Counted from the stretch's first letter, positions 1-9,532 are shown. The stretch: 64,000 bases of DNA from Sphingobium estronivorans (GCF_008692605.1 NZ_LFCT01000007.1:124001-188000), one strand, 5' to 3'. The notes: generated by a model not told the origin, from the letters alone. Numbers and translations: made by a program.

Positions 1-321
1 CTGTTTCACGTCGCCGGGCAACTCGGCCTTCCTATCGTTCTCATCTCTGACTCGCTTGATGCCGAGCTGGCGCGGCAAGCAAAGGTCGTGGTGCCGGCAC
101 GTCGGGGCCGGGCCAATGAGGTTGCCCTCCATGCCGCGACGCTGGCCGCGCTTGAGGCGATCGCCCTTGGCCTGGCGGCAAGCGCGCCTGAACGGGCAAT
201 CGACTCGCTGGTCACATTGGGAAGCCTCCGCGACCGGGTTCGCGGGAAGAAGCGCGTGGATCGCCGCCTCGCCCGGAGCAGGAGGCAGCCAGCCAGGCAG
301 AGTCCCGCCCCGTTGTCATGA
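1..321 (+). CDS. C-terminal part of a probable RpiR/MurR-type SIS-domain regulator (5' end outside window)
   Basis: The frame is open from the first base to a TGA at 319-321, so the gene starts before the window. The translated part has the pattern of the end of a sugar-isomerase (SIS) domain: a hydrophobic strand followed by an ISDS turn (residues about 14-18), a short helix, a VVVPA strand, and a long Ala/Leu-rich helix. In RpiR/MurR regulators this domain senses a phosphosugar and follows an N-terminal helix-turn-helix, which cannot be seen here. The last 30 residues are Arg-rich and look like a divergent tail. It converges on the RND permease gene, whose stop lies five bases away. The family call is an inference from a fragment. 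Confidence 0.5.
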   Translation: MFHVAGQLGLPIVLISDSLDAELARQAKVVVPARRGRANEVALHAATLAALEAIALGLAASAPERAIDSLVTLGSLRDRVRGKKRVDRRLARSRRQPARQSPAPLS

Positions 322-325
322 AAGA

Positions 326-3300
326 CTAGGCCGCGTCGGTCCCGTTTGTGCGCCAAGGCTGGAGCAGGGCGTAGAAGACCGGCGTCGCGATCAGCGAGAG
401 CAACATCGAGACGCACAGTGCGCCTATGATCCCGATCGCCAGCGGCCGGAGCATGTCGCCGCCGTGGCTCAGCCCTGACGCCAGCGGCAGCATGGCCAGC
501 ATCGTCGCGAAAGAGGTCATCAGGATCGGGCGCAACCGGCGCCGGCCGGCGCGCAAGAGCGCGTGTTCGAGGCTGTCGCCCTCGGCACGATGATGGTCGA
601 CGAGATCGAGCATCAGGATGCCGTTCTTCGCGACGATGCCGATACCGATGATCGCGCCGAGGAAACTCACGATATTAAGAGTGGTATCGGTGATCCAAAG
701 GCCGGCCACCACCCCGAACAGCGACAGCAGCGATCCCAGCAGGATAGCGAAGGGTGCGCGGAAGCTGCGGAACTCGATCAGCAGCACGGTGAAGACCAGA
801 GTCACACTCAGCGCCAGCACGATCATCAGGTTTCGGAAGCTTTCCATCTGCTGGTGATAGAGACCGCCGAACTCGACCGTATCGGCCGAGACGGACTTGT
901 CGGCGGCAACGACTCTCTGCACTTCGGCCATCGCGCTGCCCAGGTCCCTATCCGACAAGGCTGCTGTGACGGCGACCATCTGCCGCAGATCCTCGCGCCT
1001 CAATTCGAGCTGCCCGCCCTCTTCAACCCGGTCGGCGACCTGGGACAGCTTGATGACGGCCCCCAAGGGCGTTCGCAGCGGCAGATTGTCCATCGTCTCC
1101 ATGTAGGTCACGCTCGAGGGCTCGCCCATCACGCGGATGGCGACGACGCGGTCGCCTTCGAGAACCGAGGATGCCGTCTGGCCAAGCATGGCGGCGTTGA
1201 GCGCGGTCGCCACGTCCTGCCCGGTCAAGCCGAAGCGCTGGGCGTCCATCGCGCGGACTCGGTAGCTGATCGTCGGCCCGGTCATCTTCAGGCCGTCATT
1301 CACATCGACAACGCCGTCGATCTTGGCGATGGCCTGCTTGATCCTAGGCGCGGTCTTCATGAGCCAGGTGGTATCGTTGGAGAACAGCTTGATCTCGATC
1401 GGATTGGGCGCTTCGGTGAGGTCGCCCAGGAGATCACCCAGAATGCCGGGAAATTCCCATTCCACGGCGGGGAGCGCGGCATTGAGCTTGGCGCGCAGCT
1501 CCTGCTTGACCGCTTCGGTGCTGCGCTTGCGGTTCGGCCGCAGCTTGACGAGAAAGTCGCCCTTGTTCGGCTCGGCGATCGCCAGCGCGAGGCGCGCGCC
1601 CGTGCGCCGCGAATAGCTCTCCACCTCGGGCGTCGCGCGCAGGATCGCTTCGGCCTGCCGCATCATGCGGTCGGTTTCGTCGAGGCTGGTCCCCCAGGGC
1701 GTCAGCGCGTCGATGATGAAGCCGCCCTCGTCCATCGCCGGCATGAAGTCGCTCTTGAGCCGCGTGTAGAGGCCCGCGCTCAAGAGGGCGATGGCGACGC
1801 AGGCGAGCGCGGTGGCGCGGCGACGCTGCAATGCCCATTCGAGCGCGCGCCCGAACAGTGCGATGAGTCGCCGCAACAGCGGCCCGCCTTCGTCCTCGGC
1901 CCCACCAGCCGGTCCTTCGCGAACGAACAGCGACGCGAGCGAGGGCGTCAGCGTGAGCGCGAGTAGGAGCGAGGTCAGCAGCGACACCACCATCGTCAGC
2001 GCGAGCGAGCGGAAGAAGACGCCCGGCAAGCCGTCGAGGAAGGCGAGGGGGATAAACACGACGACCGGCGTCAGCGTCGAGGCAAACAGCGGCATGAGGA
2101 TCTCGCCCATCGCCGTCTGGATTGCCTGCAAGCGCGGCTCGCCGCGCGCCGTCCGGACGGAAATGGCCTCGACGACGACGATCGCATCGTCGATAATGAG
2201 GCCGATCGCGGCGGCGATGCCGCCCAAGGTCATCAGGTTGAAGGTCAGGTCGGCGGCCAGCATGACCACTACCGTCGCGAGGATCGAGACCGGAACGACG
2301 AAGATCGCGGTCAGCACGCTGCCCCAGTTTCGCAGGAAGCCGTAAAGGACCACCAGCGCGAAGAACAGGCCGACGACGATCGCCTCCCAGACGCTGCCGA
2401 CCGAGTTCTCCACGAGCAGCGACTGGTCATAGTAGAAGGACAGCTTGACGTCGGGCGGCAGCGTTCGCTCCAGATCCCTGATCTGCGCCTTCACGTCGCT
2501 CGCGATGCCGAGGATGCTGCTGCCGCGGGGCTGTGCGCGGATGTTGAGGAGCACGGCGCGGCGCCCCTGCGCGTTGACCACGTTGAACACCGGCTCGGGC
2601 GCGCGCTCGACCCGCGCGAAATCGCGGACCCGGACCGGATGGCCGCCCTTGAAGGCGACCACAAAATTCTCAAGATCGTCGGCGGTTTTGACGCGGCTGT
2701 CGACCAGGGCAAGATAGATCGTGTCGTTCTCGGTGTGGAAGCCGGCCGGGCCGACCAGGTTGTTCCGCTCGAGCGCTGTCGTGACGTCGGCGAATGTCAG
2801 ATTGGCGCCGGCCAGCTTCACGGGGTCGGCGATGATGTGATATTCGGGCGCGCGGCCGCCGACCAGATCGACCCGCGCGATGCCGGGAACACGCAGGAAC
2901 CTCGGCTTCAGGTCATATTGCGCGATTTCCCAAAGCTCGGTGATGTCGCGCTTGGGGCTGGTGAGGCTGAGGCCCATGATTGGGAAGGCGTTGAACGTCA
3001 GGCGGAATACCGTCGTCTTCGCGGTCGGCGGCAGCGTCGCCTTCAACTGCGCGACACGGTTGAGCACATAGAGCTCGCTCTCGACCATGTTCACCTTCCA
3101 GTTGAGGAAGATGTTGATCTCGGCGCTGCCCCGCCCCGTTGCCGAGCGGACCTGCACGACGCCGGGAATATCCTTCATCGCCTCTTCCATCGGGCGCGTC
3201 ACCGTCGCCATCATTTCGTCGGCCGGCATGACGCCGTTGTCGATGAGGATGACGACGCGCGGGAACTCGGTCTCGGGAAAGACCGAGGAGGGCATGCGCA

Positions 3301-3421
3301 GCGCGCTGAACAGGCCCGCGGCGCACAGCGCCACGGTAAGGAACAGGATCGTCAGGCGATGACGGATCGCGAAGCGGCCGATATGCGACCCTTCTTTTTC
3401 GGCAACCTCCTCCAGGCTCAT
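326..3421 (-). CDS. RND-family efflux permease (inner-membrane pump)
   Basis: This 1031-residue protein has the normal length and layout of an RND pump: a first membrane helix near residues 20-40, a large periplasmic porter domain, a six-helix bundle (about 340-500), a second porter domain and a final bundle. The motif GLIIDDAIVVVE in the fourth helix carries the paired Asp of proton-driven HAE-type pumps, and a later helix has GIGIVAKNGILM. It would export a drug-like or organic compound using proton flow. Its ATG overlaps the stop of the adaptor gene in an ATGA, so the pump is translationally coupled to adaptor and outer-membrane factor. The substrate cannot be read from the sequence. No fluoride riboswitch precedes this operon. 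Confidence 0.93.
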   Translation of the reverse strand: MSLEEVAEKEGSHIGRFAIRHRLTILFLTVALCAAGLFSALRMPSSVFPETEFPRVVILIDNGVMPADEMMATVTRPMEEAMKDIPGVVQVRSATGRGSAEINIFLNWKVNMVESELYVLNRVAQLKATLPPTAKTTVFRLTFNAFPIMGLSLTSPKRDITELWEIAQYDLKPRFLRVPGIARVDLVGGRAPEYHIIADPVKLAGANLTFADVTTALERNNLVGPAGFHTENDTIYLALVDSRVKTADDLENFVVAFKGGHPVRVRDFARVERAPEPVFNVVNAQGRRAVLLNIRAQPRGSSILGIASDVKAQIRDLERTLPPDVKLSFYYDQSLLVENSVGSVWEAIVVGLFFALVVLYGFLRNWGSVLTAIFVVPVSILATVVVMLAADLTFNLMTLGGIAAAIGLIIDDAIVVVEAISVRTARGEPRLQAIQTAMGEILMPLFASTLTPVVVFIPLAFLDGLPGVFFRSLALTMVVSLLTSLLLALTLTPSLASLFVREGPAGGAEDEGGPLLRRLIALFGRALEWALQRRRATALACVAIALLSAGLYTRLKSDFMPAMDEGGFIIDALTPWGTSLDETDRMMRQAEAILRATPEVESYSRRTGARLALAIAEPNKGDFLVKLRPNRKRSTEAVKQELRAKLNAALPAVEWEFPGILGDLLGDLTEAPNPIEIKLFSNDTTWLMKTAPRIKQAIAKIDGVVDVNDGLKMTGPTISYRVRAMDAQRFGLTGQDVATALNAAMLGQTASSVLEGDRVVAIRVMGEPSSVTYMETMDNLPLRTPLGAVIKLSQVADRVEEGGQLELRREDLRQMVAVTAALSDRDLGSAMAEVQRVVAADKSVSADTVEFGGLYHQQMESFRNLMIVLALSVTLVFTVLLIEFRSFRAPFAILLGSLLSLFGVVAGLWITDTTLNIVSFLGAIIGIGIVAKNGILMLDLVDHHRAEGDSLEHALLRAGRRRLRPILMTSFATMLAMLPLASGLSHGGDMLRPLAIGIIGALCVSMLLSLIATPVFYALLQPWRTNGTDAA

Positions 3422-4500
3422 TGGGCGGCCCGCGCGGAAACCTGGCTGGTGCCGCCCTGAACTTGGATTTGGGTGCCGTCAGGGAGGGCGTAGGCGCCCT
3501 GCGTCACGATGAACGCGCCGCCCGACACGCCTTGCCCGGCCACGCCGAGATAGTCCCCGTCCCGGACCACGATGCGAACCGGAACCTGATAGGCCCGACC
3601 CGCGCGGACGAGGGCGAGCGTGCTGCGTCCGTCATGATCGGTATAGACAGCCGAGCGCGAGACCGCCGTCTGCTGGGGAAAGTCGCGCACCTTGATCCGA
3701 GCCCGAACGAATTGCCCCATCCGCAGACCCGGCGCCGACAGGGTCAGGCGGACCAGCGCCGTATCCGTGCTGGGATCGACCGCGGGGCTGACGAAGGCCA
3801 CGCGGCCTGAAACGGGCTGCGAATCGCCGGGGACGACGACCTCCACCGCCTGACCGACGGCGACCTTCGCCACCTCGCCGGCAGGCAGGTTTGCCGCGAC
3901 CTGCAACCGGCCGCCGTTGACGATATCGGCCACGATGGTGGTCGGATCGACCGTTTGGCCCGGCTGGACATAGATGCGGGAGACGACACCAGTAAGTGGC
4001 GAGGTCAGGCGCACCTGGGCAAGCTGCGCGCTCGCCGCCGCCAGATCGGCCCGCGCGGCGGCGAGCTGTTGACGCGCATCCTCCGCTGCTTTGCTCGATA
4101 CCCCGCCGATCGCGTAGAGGCGTTCCTGCCGCTTCGCCTGCTGCTCGGCGATGCCCACGGCTGTCCTGGCTCTCGCGACGCTCGCAGCAGCAGTGCGATC
4201 GTCGAGCCGCGCGATCACGGCGCCGGCGGCAACCCGTTCGCCCTCGCGCACGGGGATGGCCAGAACGATACTGGGTGAAGGTGCCATCAGGCGTGCCGCG
4301 CCGCCCGGTTGCCCGCCGCCGGAAGGCTCGCCTTCGACGGTGCCGTAAACCTCGACCCACTCGGAAAGATCAACCTTGGCGACGCGCGCGACATCGACGA
4401 GGACTTCGGGGGCGGTGGCTGCATCCTCGGCACGGTGACAGCCGCAGACGAGGCCCAGGCCCAACAGGGCGAGAAAGCGGAAAGCAGGGGATACACTCAT
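3418..4500 (-). CDS. RND efflux adaptor (periplasmic membrane-fusion protein), lipoprotein
   Basis: The 360-residue product starts with a hydrophobic segment ending in GLVCGC, a lipobox-like signal that would anchor the mature protein by a Cys. It then shows the adaptor order: a beta-barrel/lipoyl half, a coiled-coil hairpin rich in Ala/Gln/Arg (about residues 110-160), the second lipoyl half (TSPLTGVVSRIYVQPGQ) and a C-terminal barrel. It bridges the inner-membrane pump and the outer-membrane channel. The ATG at 4500 was chosen because it overlaps the upstream TGA (ATGA), which matches the coupling seen at the other junction, and because it yields a signal sequence. Confidence 0.92.
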   Translation of the reverse strand: MSVSPAFRFLALLGLGLVCGCHRAEDAATAPEVLVDVARVAKVDLSEWVEVYGTVEGEPSGGGQPGGAARLMAPSPSIVLAIPVREGERVAAGAVIARLDDRTAAASVARARTAVGIAEQQAKRQERLYAIGGVSSKAAEDARQQLAAARADLAAASAQLAQVRLTSPLTGVVSRIYVQPGQTVDPTTIVADIVNGGRLQVAANLPAGEVAKVAVGQAVEVVVPGDSQPVSGRVAFVSPAVDPSTDTALVRLTLSAPGLRMGQFVRARIKVRDFPQQTAVSRSAVYTDHDGRSTLALVRAGRAYQVPVRIVVRDGDYLGVAGQGVSGGAFIVTQGAYALPDGTQIQVQGGTSQVSARAAQ

Positions 4501-5972
4501 GGATGTTGGCCTTGGCGAGGGGACCTCTCGATGAGGGATGTGTCCGCGAAGGGCATTTGCATCGCGTCCTCGAGCCGGCCGAGAGCATATTGGGCAGCGG
4601 CGACCGCGACATTCTTCGACACGATCGCCGAGGACAGTTCCTGCTGGCGCTGCGCCAGTTCGAGCTTCGACGATTCCCCTTCGGCGAACCGTGCTCGCGC
4701 AATGACCATTTGCCGGTTGAGATCCTGCAGCAGGGCGGTCGCCTGTGCGACGCGGTCGAGCGCGATTCCATAGGCTCGGGTCGCGGCGTCGAGTTCCGCG
4801 ATCGCGGCGGTCTGCAAGGCATCGACTCTGGCGGCGGCTTCGTCGCACCGGGCGGCGGCCTCGGCGATCGGTCCCTCGTTCCGATTGAAGATCGGCAAGA
4901 CGATCCCGAGCCCCAGCGACCATTTGCTGTCGCCCTGGTCGAACTGGTAGCCCGGGCTCAGCCGGATATCCGGGTTGCGCCCGGCCAGCGCGATCCGAAG
5001 GCCCGCGCGCGCCGCGTCATAGTCCGCAAGCGCAGCCAATATGTCGGGTCGGTTGACCAGCGCCTTCCCTTGGACGCTCGTGATCGGGACGGCGGGAGGC
5101 AACGCATCGAACGTCGAGAAATCGAATGAGAGCGTGTCGAGCGCTGTCGGTGGCACGCCGATCGTTCGCGCGAGCTGCGCCAGCGCATCCGCTTGTGCTG
5201 TCCGGGACTGGGCGAGCGATTGGCGTGTCTGGTCCAACGCCATCCGCACCTGGGTCACCTCGTAGGAGGATGCGCCGCCTGCCTGAAACGTGGCATCGAG
5301 GAGCTGAACGCTCTCTTCCTGACGAGCAAGGAGCGCCGTAAGGGCTTCCTGATCCTTTCGACCCGTATAGAGCGCGAGGAAAGCTTGCCGAACTTTGCTA
5401 TGAACCAGCCACGCTGATCCCGCGAGTTTGAACCGCGCAGCCTCCGAGAGATGCTCGGATTGGGCGCTGCGGCCGCGGCGCTTGCCTCCTCCCTCAAGCA
5501 AGAGATCGAGCGCCGCGCCCAATATCCAAGGGGACAATCCGGCGGTTGTGGTGTCATATCCGGCACTCACGCCGAGCGTTGGATTCGGCCGCTGCCCGGC
5601 CGTTATCCGCGCGCCCCTTGCTTGCGCGAGTTGCGCTCTCGCAACGTCGAGGTCGGGGCTGAAATAGAGACCCGCCAGGACAAGCGCATCGAGGGACCAG
5701 CTTCCAGATGCTGCCGGCGATGTATTTGCGCGCAAATTCGCGGACAGAAAGCGGTCCAGTCCTGGGTCATCCAGATGACGTTGTTGAAGGACCGGAAGCG
5801 CGGACGGCGCCGAAACCGGGGGCGCATCGACCCGCGCACAAGCTGTCAGCAGCGCCGCGCACATGATCGCCGAAGCCGTGGCAGATGCAACGCGGTGCCT
5901 GGCGGTGGGGATGGCTGCCCGACCACTCTCCCTAATCCAGATGCGATTCGGGAAAACGACGCGCCGGTTCAT
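4497..5972 (-). CDS. TolC-like outer-membrane factor of the RND system
   Basis: The 491-residue product has an N-terminal signal ending in LLTACA (lipobox) and two long repeats of the outer-membrane efflux family. These are helical, rich in Ala, Gln and Arg, and contain the typical RPDILAALADYDAARAGLR helix start near the second repeat. It forms the exit duct of the pump encoded downstream. The ATG at 5972 is preferred because AGGGTG precedes it by a proper distance and the signal peptide follows; in-frame upstream codons give a Cys-rich non-signal extension. It is the first gene of a three-gene operon joined by ATGA overlaps. Confidence 0.9.
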   Translation of the reverse strand: MNRRVVFPNRIWIRESGRAAIPTARHRVASATASAIMCAALLTACARVDAPPVSAPSALPVLQQRHLDDPGLDRFLSANLRANTSPAASGSWSLDALVLAGLYFSPDLDVARAQLAQARGARITAGQRPNPTLGVSAGYDTTTAGLSPWILGAALDLLLEGGGKRRGRSAQSEHLSEAARFKLAGSAWLVHSKVRQAFLALYTGRKDQEALTALLARQEESVQLLDATFQAGGASSYEVTQVRMALDQTRQSLAQSRTAQADALAQLARTIGVPPTALDTLSFDFSTFDALPPAVPITSVQGKALVNRPDILAALADYDAARAGLRIALAGRNPDIRLSPGYQFDQGDSKWSLGLGIVLPIFNRNEGPIAEAAARCDEAAARVDALQTAAIAELDAATRAYGIALDRVAQATALLQDLNRQMVIARARFAEGESSKLELAQRQQELSSAIVSKNVAVAAAQYALGRLEDAMQMPFADTSLIERSPRQGQHP

Positions 5973-6040
5973 CGCACACCCTGAGATCGCGCGGAAACCG
6001 GTAAGTCCAAAGCAAAGCCCCCTGAAACTGAGTTTGTTGC

Positions 6041-6056
6041 CGTAGCATATGCTACG
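6041..6056. promoter_or_regulatory. 16-bp perfect palindrome upstream of the RND operon, candidate operator
   Basis: CGTAGCATATGCTACG reads the same on both strands. It lies 69 bases before the outer-membrane-factor start, where a promoter for the minus-strand operon would sit. Perfect dyads of this size usually bind a dimeric repressor or activator. No regulator gene is adjacent in the window, so the protein is unknown. Confidence 0.5.
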
Positions 6057-6211
6057 GATCATGCCTACAGCGCCACATTTGTTACATGGATATGGCATGT
6101 CCGAAGTCGATCATCGTCCGCTTTTACGCGCCGATCTGTCGACGAGACTGCTTGCCAGAAGAGGCCGCGAACGGTAGGAAGGTAATCGAGTTCGCGCTGA
6201 CCGCGCGGGCA

Positions 6212-6258
6212 GGGGATGGAGTTCCCCATAACCGCCATTCCGGCTGATGACTCCTGCT
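6212..6258 (+). promoter_or_regulatory. Fluoride riboswitch aptamer 1 (upstream of ppa)
   Basis: The segment has the full crcB-motif pattern: GGGGATGG, a closing TTCCCC, then ATAACCGCC, a short loop, GGCTGATGA and CTCCTGC. These are the conserved blocks of the fluoride aptamer, in order and with normal spacing. It lies 69 bases before the pyrophosphatase start. The family assignment comes from recall of the published consensus. Confidence 0.93.
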
Positions 6259-6287
6259 GATCGTCACATAGGCGTCGGCGGGTGTTT

Positions 6288-6324
6288 CACGTCCCTCGAC
6301 GCCACCGATGCGAAAAGGGACGTG
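6288..6324 (+). promoter_or_regulatory. Hairpin masking the ppa ribosome binding site
   Basis: CACGTCCCT (6288-6296) pairs perfectly with AGGGACGTG (6316-6324), a 9-bp stem directly followed by TTTT. The right arm contains AGGGA, the only good Shine-Dalgarno for the TTG start at 6327. The same hairpin could act as a weak intrinsic terminator. Either way it is the likely output structure of aptamer 1; how the aptamer opens it is not obvious. Confidence 0.6.
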
Positions 6325-6326
6325 TT

Positions 6327-6914
6327 TTGAATATCAGTGAAATCAGTTCGGGCGCCAATCCTCCTTTCGACATCAATGTCATCATCGAAATCGCGCAGGG
6401 GTCGACCGAGCCCGTGAAGTACGAGTTCGACAAGAAGTCGGGCGCGCTCTTCGTGGACCGCTTTCTCCACACGGCGATGTTCTATCCGGCCAACTATGGT
6501 TTCGTGCCGCACACGCTGGCGTTGGATGGCGACCCCATCGACGTCCTGGTGATTTGCCACACGGCCGTCGTGCCCGGCGCCGTCGTTCGTTCGCGGCCGA
6601 TCGGCGTGCTGATGCTCTCCGACGAAAACGGCCAGGATGAAAAGATCATCGCCGTTCCGGTCGATGCCCTGCATCCCTTCTACAAGGACGTCAGCAGCTA
6701 CGAGGATCTTCCTGGAGTCCAGCGCGAGCAGATCGCGCATTTCTTCCAGCACTATAAGGATCTCGAAAAGGGCAAGTGGGTTTCGGACGTAGAATGGGAA
6801 GGTCCCGAACGCGCTCAGAAACTCCTCGCCCAGTCGCTTGAGCGCTACAAGGCCCCACCTCCCGCGAGGAAGCGGCTCAGCGTCGTCACCGAAAGCGACG
6901 AGAGCGCGGCCTGA
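6327..6914 (+). CDS. ppa: Inorganic pyrophosphatase, family I, riboswitch-controlled
   Basis: The 195-residue product matches family I soluble pyrophosphatases, which hydrolyse PPi to two phosphates in the cytoplasm and keep biosynthesis irreversible. Visible hallmarks are KYEFDKKSGALFVDRF (about 31-46), the metal-binding signature DGDPIDVLV (67-75) and AHFFQHYKDLEKGKW near the C-terminus. These enzymes use Mg2+ and are classically inhibited by fluoride. The start is most likely the TTG at 6327: AGGGA lies six bases before it and homology begins there. An in-frame GTG at 6282 would add 15 unlike residues and has no proper binding site. Fluoride aptamer 1 precedes it; phasin and ilvD follow. 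Confidence 0.95.
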   Translation: MNISEISSGANPPFDINVIIEIAQGSTEPVKYEFDKKSGALFVDRFLHTAMFYPANYGFVPHTLALDGDPIDVLVICHTAVVPGAVVRSRPIGVLMLSDENGQDEKIIAVPVDALHPFYKDVSSYEDLPGVQREQIAHFFQHYKDLEKGKWVSDVEWEGPERAQKLLAQSLERYKAPPPARKRLSVVTESDESAA

Positions 6915-6962
6915 GCATGGTTCATCCGGAGCACCTTCGGGTCGCAAGAACGGGCTCCGGAG

Positions 6963-7003
6963 CCCCGACACCGCAGGCCCCCCCTTATTCCGCGGTGTCG
7001 GGG
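6963..7003 (+). terminator. 12-bp perfect hairpin between ppa and the phasin gene
   Basis: CCCCGACACCGC (6963-6974) and GCGGTGTCGGGG (6992-7003) form a perfect 12-bp stem with a 17-base loop. No T-run follows, so it may be an imperfect terminator, an attenuator, or a stem that stabilises the upstream ppa message. Confidence 0.5.
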
Positions 7004-7060
7004 CACCCTCAACTAACGATCAAGCAGCCGTGGACGTCCGAGCCGGCCAAGAAGGAACCG

Positions 7061-7534
7061 ATGATGACCAAAGATAGCAGCGCAGCAGAACCGTCCGCCC
7101 AGAGCGACGCCGCGACGGGATTCGCTAATATCGGCGAGCGGGTGAAGGACGCTCTTGAGCGCACCTCCCAGATCACGGAGAATCTTCGAGCCTTTCACAG
7201 CGGCGGTGTGGAAGCTCTTCTGGAAACCTCGCGACGCGCTTCCAAGGGGGCCGACACGATCAGGATAGGAGCCGCCGACTATGCCAGTCGCTCGATCGAC
7301 GCCAGCCTTGCCGCCGTCAAAGCCTTCTCCAAGGCGAAGAATCCGGGCGAGCTACTCAGCTTGCAGAGCGAATATATCCGCTCATCCGTCGATTCGGCGC
7401 TTGGCGAATTGTCGCGCGTCGCCGATCTCTGGTTCAAGCTGGCGAGCGAGGTGGCGGAGCCAATGAGCGCCGAGGTTCGACGCGTCGGCGAACAGGTGGC
7501 GTCCGCCGTCGACCACAAGAACGAGACAAAATAG
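7061..7534 (+). CDS. Phasin-family protein
   Basis: The 157-residue product is almost entirely amphipathic helix, without a signal peptide, and has the phasin pattern: a central helix with SIDASLAAVKAFSKAKNPGELLSLQ and a following SEYIRSSVDSALGELSRVADLWFKLASE-type helix (described by its parts). Phasins coat polyhydroxyalkanoate granules, and some act as stress chaperones. The ATG at 7061 is preceded by AAGGAA. No polymer synthase gene is in the window, so a stress or chaperone role within the fluoride unit is at least as likely as granule binding. It sits 146 bases after ppa and 141 before ilvD on the same strand. Confidence 0.85.
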   Translation: MMTKDSSAAEPSAQSDAATGFANIGERVKDALERTSQITENLRAFHSGGVEALLETSRRASKGADTIRIGAADYASRSIDASLAAVKAFSKAKNPGELLSLQSEYIRSSVDSALGELSRVADLWFKLASEVAEPMSAEVRRVGEQVASAVDHKNETK

Positions 7535-7675
7535 ATATTGCCGGGCGCCGGTGAGGCTCCAGCAGGGCGCCCGCCATCCCAATCAACCGTCGTTGCCGCC
7601 GTTCCTGGCTCGACGCCTATGAAATCCGCTGGAGGCCCTGGGAGGGGCATTCCGCCGCGCCAGGAAGGAATGTGC

Positions 7676-9532
7676 ATGCCCGCCTATCGCTCGCGAACCT
7701 CGACCCACGGTCGCAACATGGCTGGCGCTCGCGGCCTGTGGCGCGCGACCGGCATGAAGGACGAGGATTTCGGCAAGCCGATCATCGCCGTCGTCAACAG
7801 TTTCACGCAGTTCGTGCCGGGGCATGTGCATCTGAAGGATCTCGGCCAGCTCGTGGCCCGCGAGATCGAACAGGCCGGCGGGGTCGCCAAGGAATTCAAC
7901 ACGATCGCGATCGACGACGGCATCGCGATGGGCCATGCCGGCATGCTCTACAGCCTGCCGTCGCGTGAGATCATCGCCGATTCCGTCGAATATATGGCGA
8001 ACGCGCACTGCGCCGATGCGCTGGTCTGCATCTCGAACTGCGACAAGATCACGCCCGGCATGCTGATGGCGGCGCTTCGTCTCAACATCCCTGCAATCTT
8101 CGTCTCCGGTGGACCGATGGAGGCTGGCAAGGTGAATTTCCGCGGCAAGACCAAGGCGCTCGACCTGGTCGACGCAATGGTCGCCGCCGCCGACGACAGC
8201 GTGACCGACGAAGAGGTTGCGGTCATCGAGCGTTCGGCTTGTCCGACCTGCGGCTCCTGCTCGGGCATGTTCACCGCGAATTCGATGAACTGCCTGGCCG
8301 AGGCGCTCGGCCTGGCGCTCCCGGGTAATGGCACGGTGCTCGCGACGCATGCTGACCGGCGCGGACTTTTTGTCGAGGCGGGCCACCTGATCGTCGATCT
8401 CGCGCGCCGCTATTATGAGCAAGACGACGAGCGCGTGCTGCCGCGCGCGATCGCTACGTTCGCCGCCTTCGAGAATGCGATGACGCTGGACATCGCCATG
8501 GGCGGATCGACGAACACGGTGCTCCACCTTCTTGCCGCGGCGCATGAGGCCGGAGTCCCGTTTACCATGGCTGACATCGATCGTCTGTCGCGCCGCGTGC
8601 CGGTGCTGTGCAAGGTTGCGCCCTCAGCTCCGGACGTTCATCTTGAGGACGTCCACCGCGCCGGCGGGATCATGGCGATCCTCGGCGAACTCGATCGCGC
8701 CGGCCTGCTCAGCGCCGACGTCCGCACGGTCCACGCGCTCACACTGGGGCAGGCGCTCGACGAGTGGGACGTGCGGCGGACCGACGCGGCGTCGGTGAAG
8801 CGCTTCTATTCCGCCGCTCCCGGCGGCGTTCCGACCACCGAGGCCTTTTCGCAAGACAGGCGCTTCGAGACGCTCGATCTTGATCGCGAGGCCGGCGCGC
8901 TGCGCGACGAGGCGCACGCCTTCAGCCGCGACGGTGGCCTCGCCGTCCTGACCGGCAACCTCGCCGAGGACGGCTGCATCGTGAAAACCGCCGGCGTCGA
9001 TGCCGCGATTCTGACGTTCGCAGGCCCTGCCAAGGTCTTTGAAAGCCAGGAGGATGCAGTTGCCGGCATCCTGTCCGGCAAGGTTGCGGCAGGAGACGTT
9101 GTCGTCATCCGCTACGAGGGGCCAAAGGGTGGCCCCGGCATGCAGGAGATGCTCTACCCAACGAGCTACATCAAATCGAAGGGCCTCGGAAAGTCCTGCG
9201 CGCTTATCACGGACGGCCGCTTCTCAGGCGGCACGTCTGGCCTGTCGATCGGCCATGTGTCGCCGGAGGCGGCGGAAGGCGGGTTGATTGCGCTAGTGGA
9301 GGATGGCGATCGCATCGAGATTGATATCCCAGCTCGCCGCATCAGCCTCGCCGTGCCCGACAGCTTGATCGAGGAGCGCCGTCTCGCGATGGAGGGGCGC
9401 GGTATCGATGCCTGGTCGCCTGTCGATCGCAACCGCCCGGTTTCGATCGCGCTCAAGGCCTATGCGGCACTTACGACCAGCGCGGCTCGGGGAGCCGTTC
9501 GCGATCTGGGCTGTCTCGGGCCGACACGGTGA
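7676..9532 (+). CDS. ilvD: Dihydroxy-acid dehydratase
   Basis: The 618-residue product has the length and features of the E. coli-type enzyme that dehydrates dihydroxy acids in valine, leucine and isoleucine synthesis. Cluster cysteines are at C122 ([10 protein letters not shown]) and C195 ([11 protein letters not shown]); position 49 is Gly rather than Cys, which fits the oxygen-sensitive 4Fe-4S class. The C-terminal [16 protein letters not shown] motif is present. The ATG at 7676 has AGGAAGG seven bases upstream. It is probably a second copy, carried with ppa and phasin downstream of fluoride aptamer 1; the Mg2+-dependent active site could make the housekeeping enzyme a fluoride target, which is inference. 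Confidence 0.95.
   Translation: MPAYRSRTSTHGRNMAGARGLWRATGMKDEDFGKPIIAVVNSFTQFVPGHVHLKDLGQLVAREIEQAGGVAKEFNTIAIDDGIAMGHAGMLYSLPSREIIADSVEYMANAHCADALVCISNCDKITPGMLMAALRLNIPAIFVSGGPMEAGKVNFRGKTKALDLVDAMVAAADDSVTDEEVAVIERSACPTCGSCSGMFTANSMNCLAEALGLALPGNGTVLATHADRRGLFVEAGHLIVDLARRYYEQDDERVLPRAIATFAAFENAMTLDIAMGGSTNTVLHLLAAAHEAGVPFTMADIDRLSRRVPVLCKVAPSAPDVHLEDVHRAGGIMAILGELDRAGLLSADVRTVHALTLGQALDEWDVRRTDAASVKRFYSAAPGGVPTTEAFSQDRRFETLDLDREAGALRDEAHAFSRDGGLAVLTGNLAEDGCIVKTAGVDAAILTFAGPAKVFESQEDAVAGILSGKVAAGDVVVIRYEGPKGGPGMQEMLYPTSYIKSKGLGKSCALITDGRFSGGTSGLSIGHVSPEAAEGGLIALVEDGDRIEIDIPARRISLAVPDSLIEERRLAMEGRGIDAWSPVDRNRPVSIALKAYAALTTSAARGAVRDLGCLGPTR

Noticed and set aside
563..1966. Long open frame antisense to the RND permease gene
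   Set aside because: It is rich in His, Gln, Arg and Asp, as expected for the reverse frame of a GC-rich gene, and matches no family.
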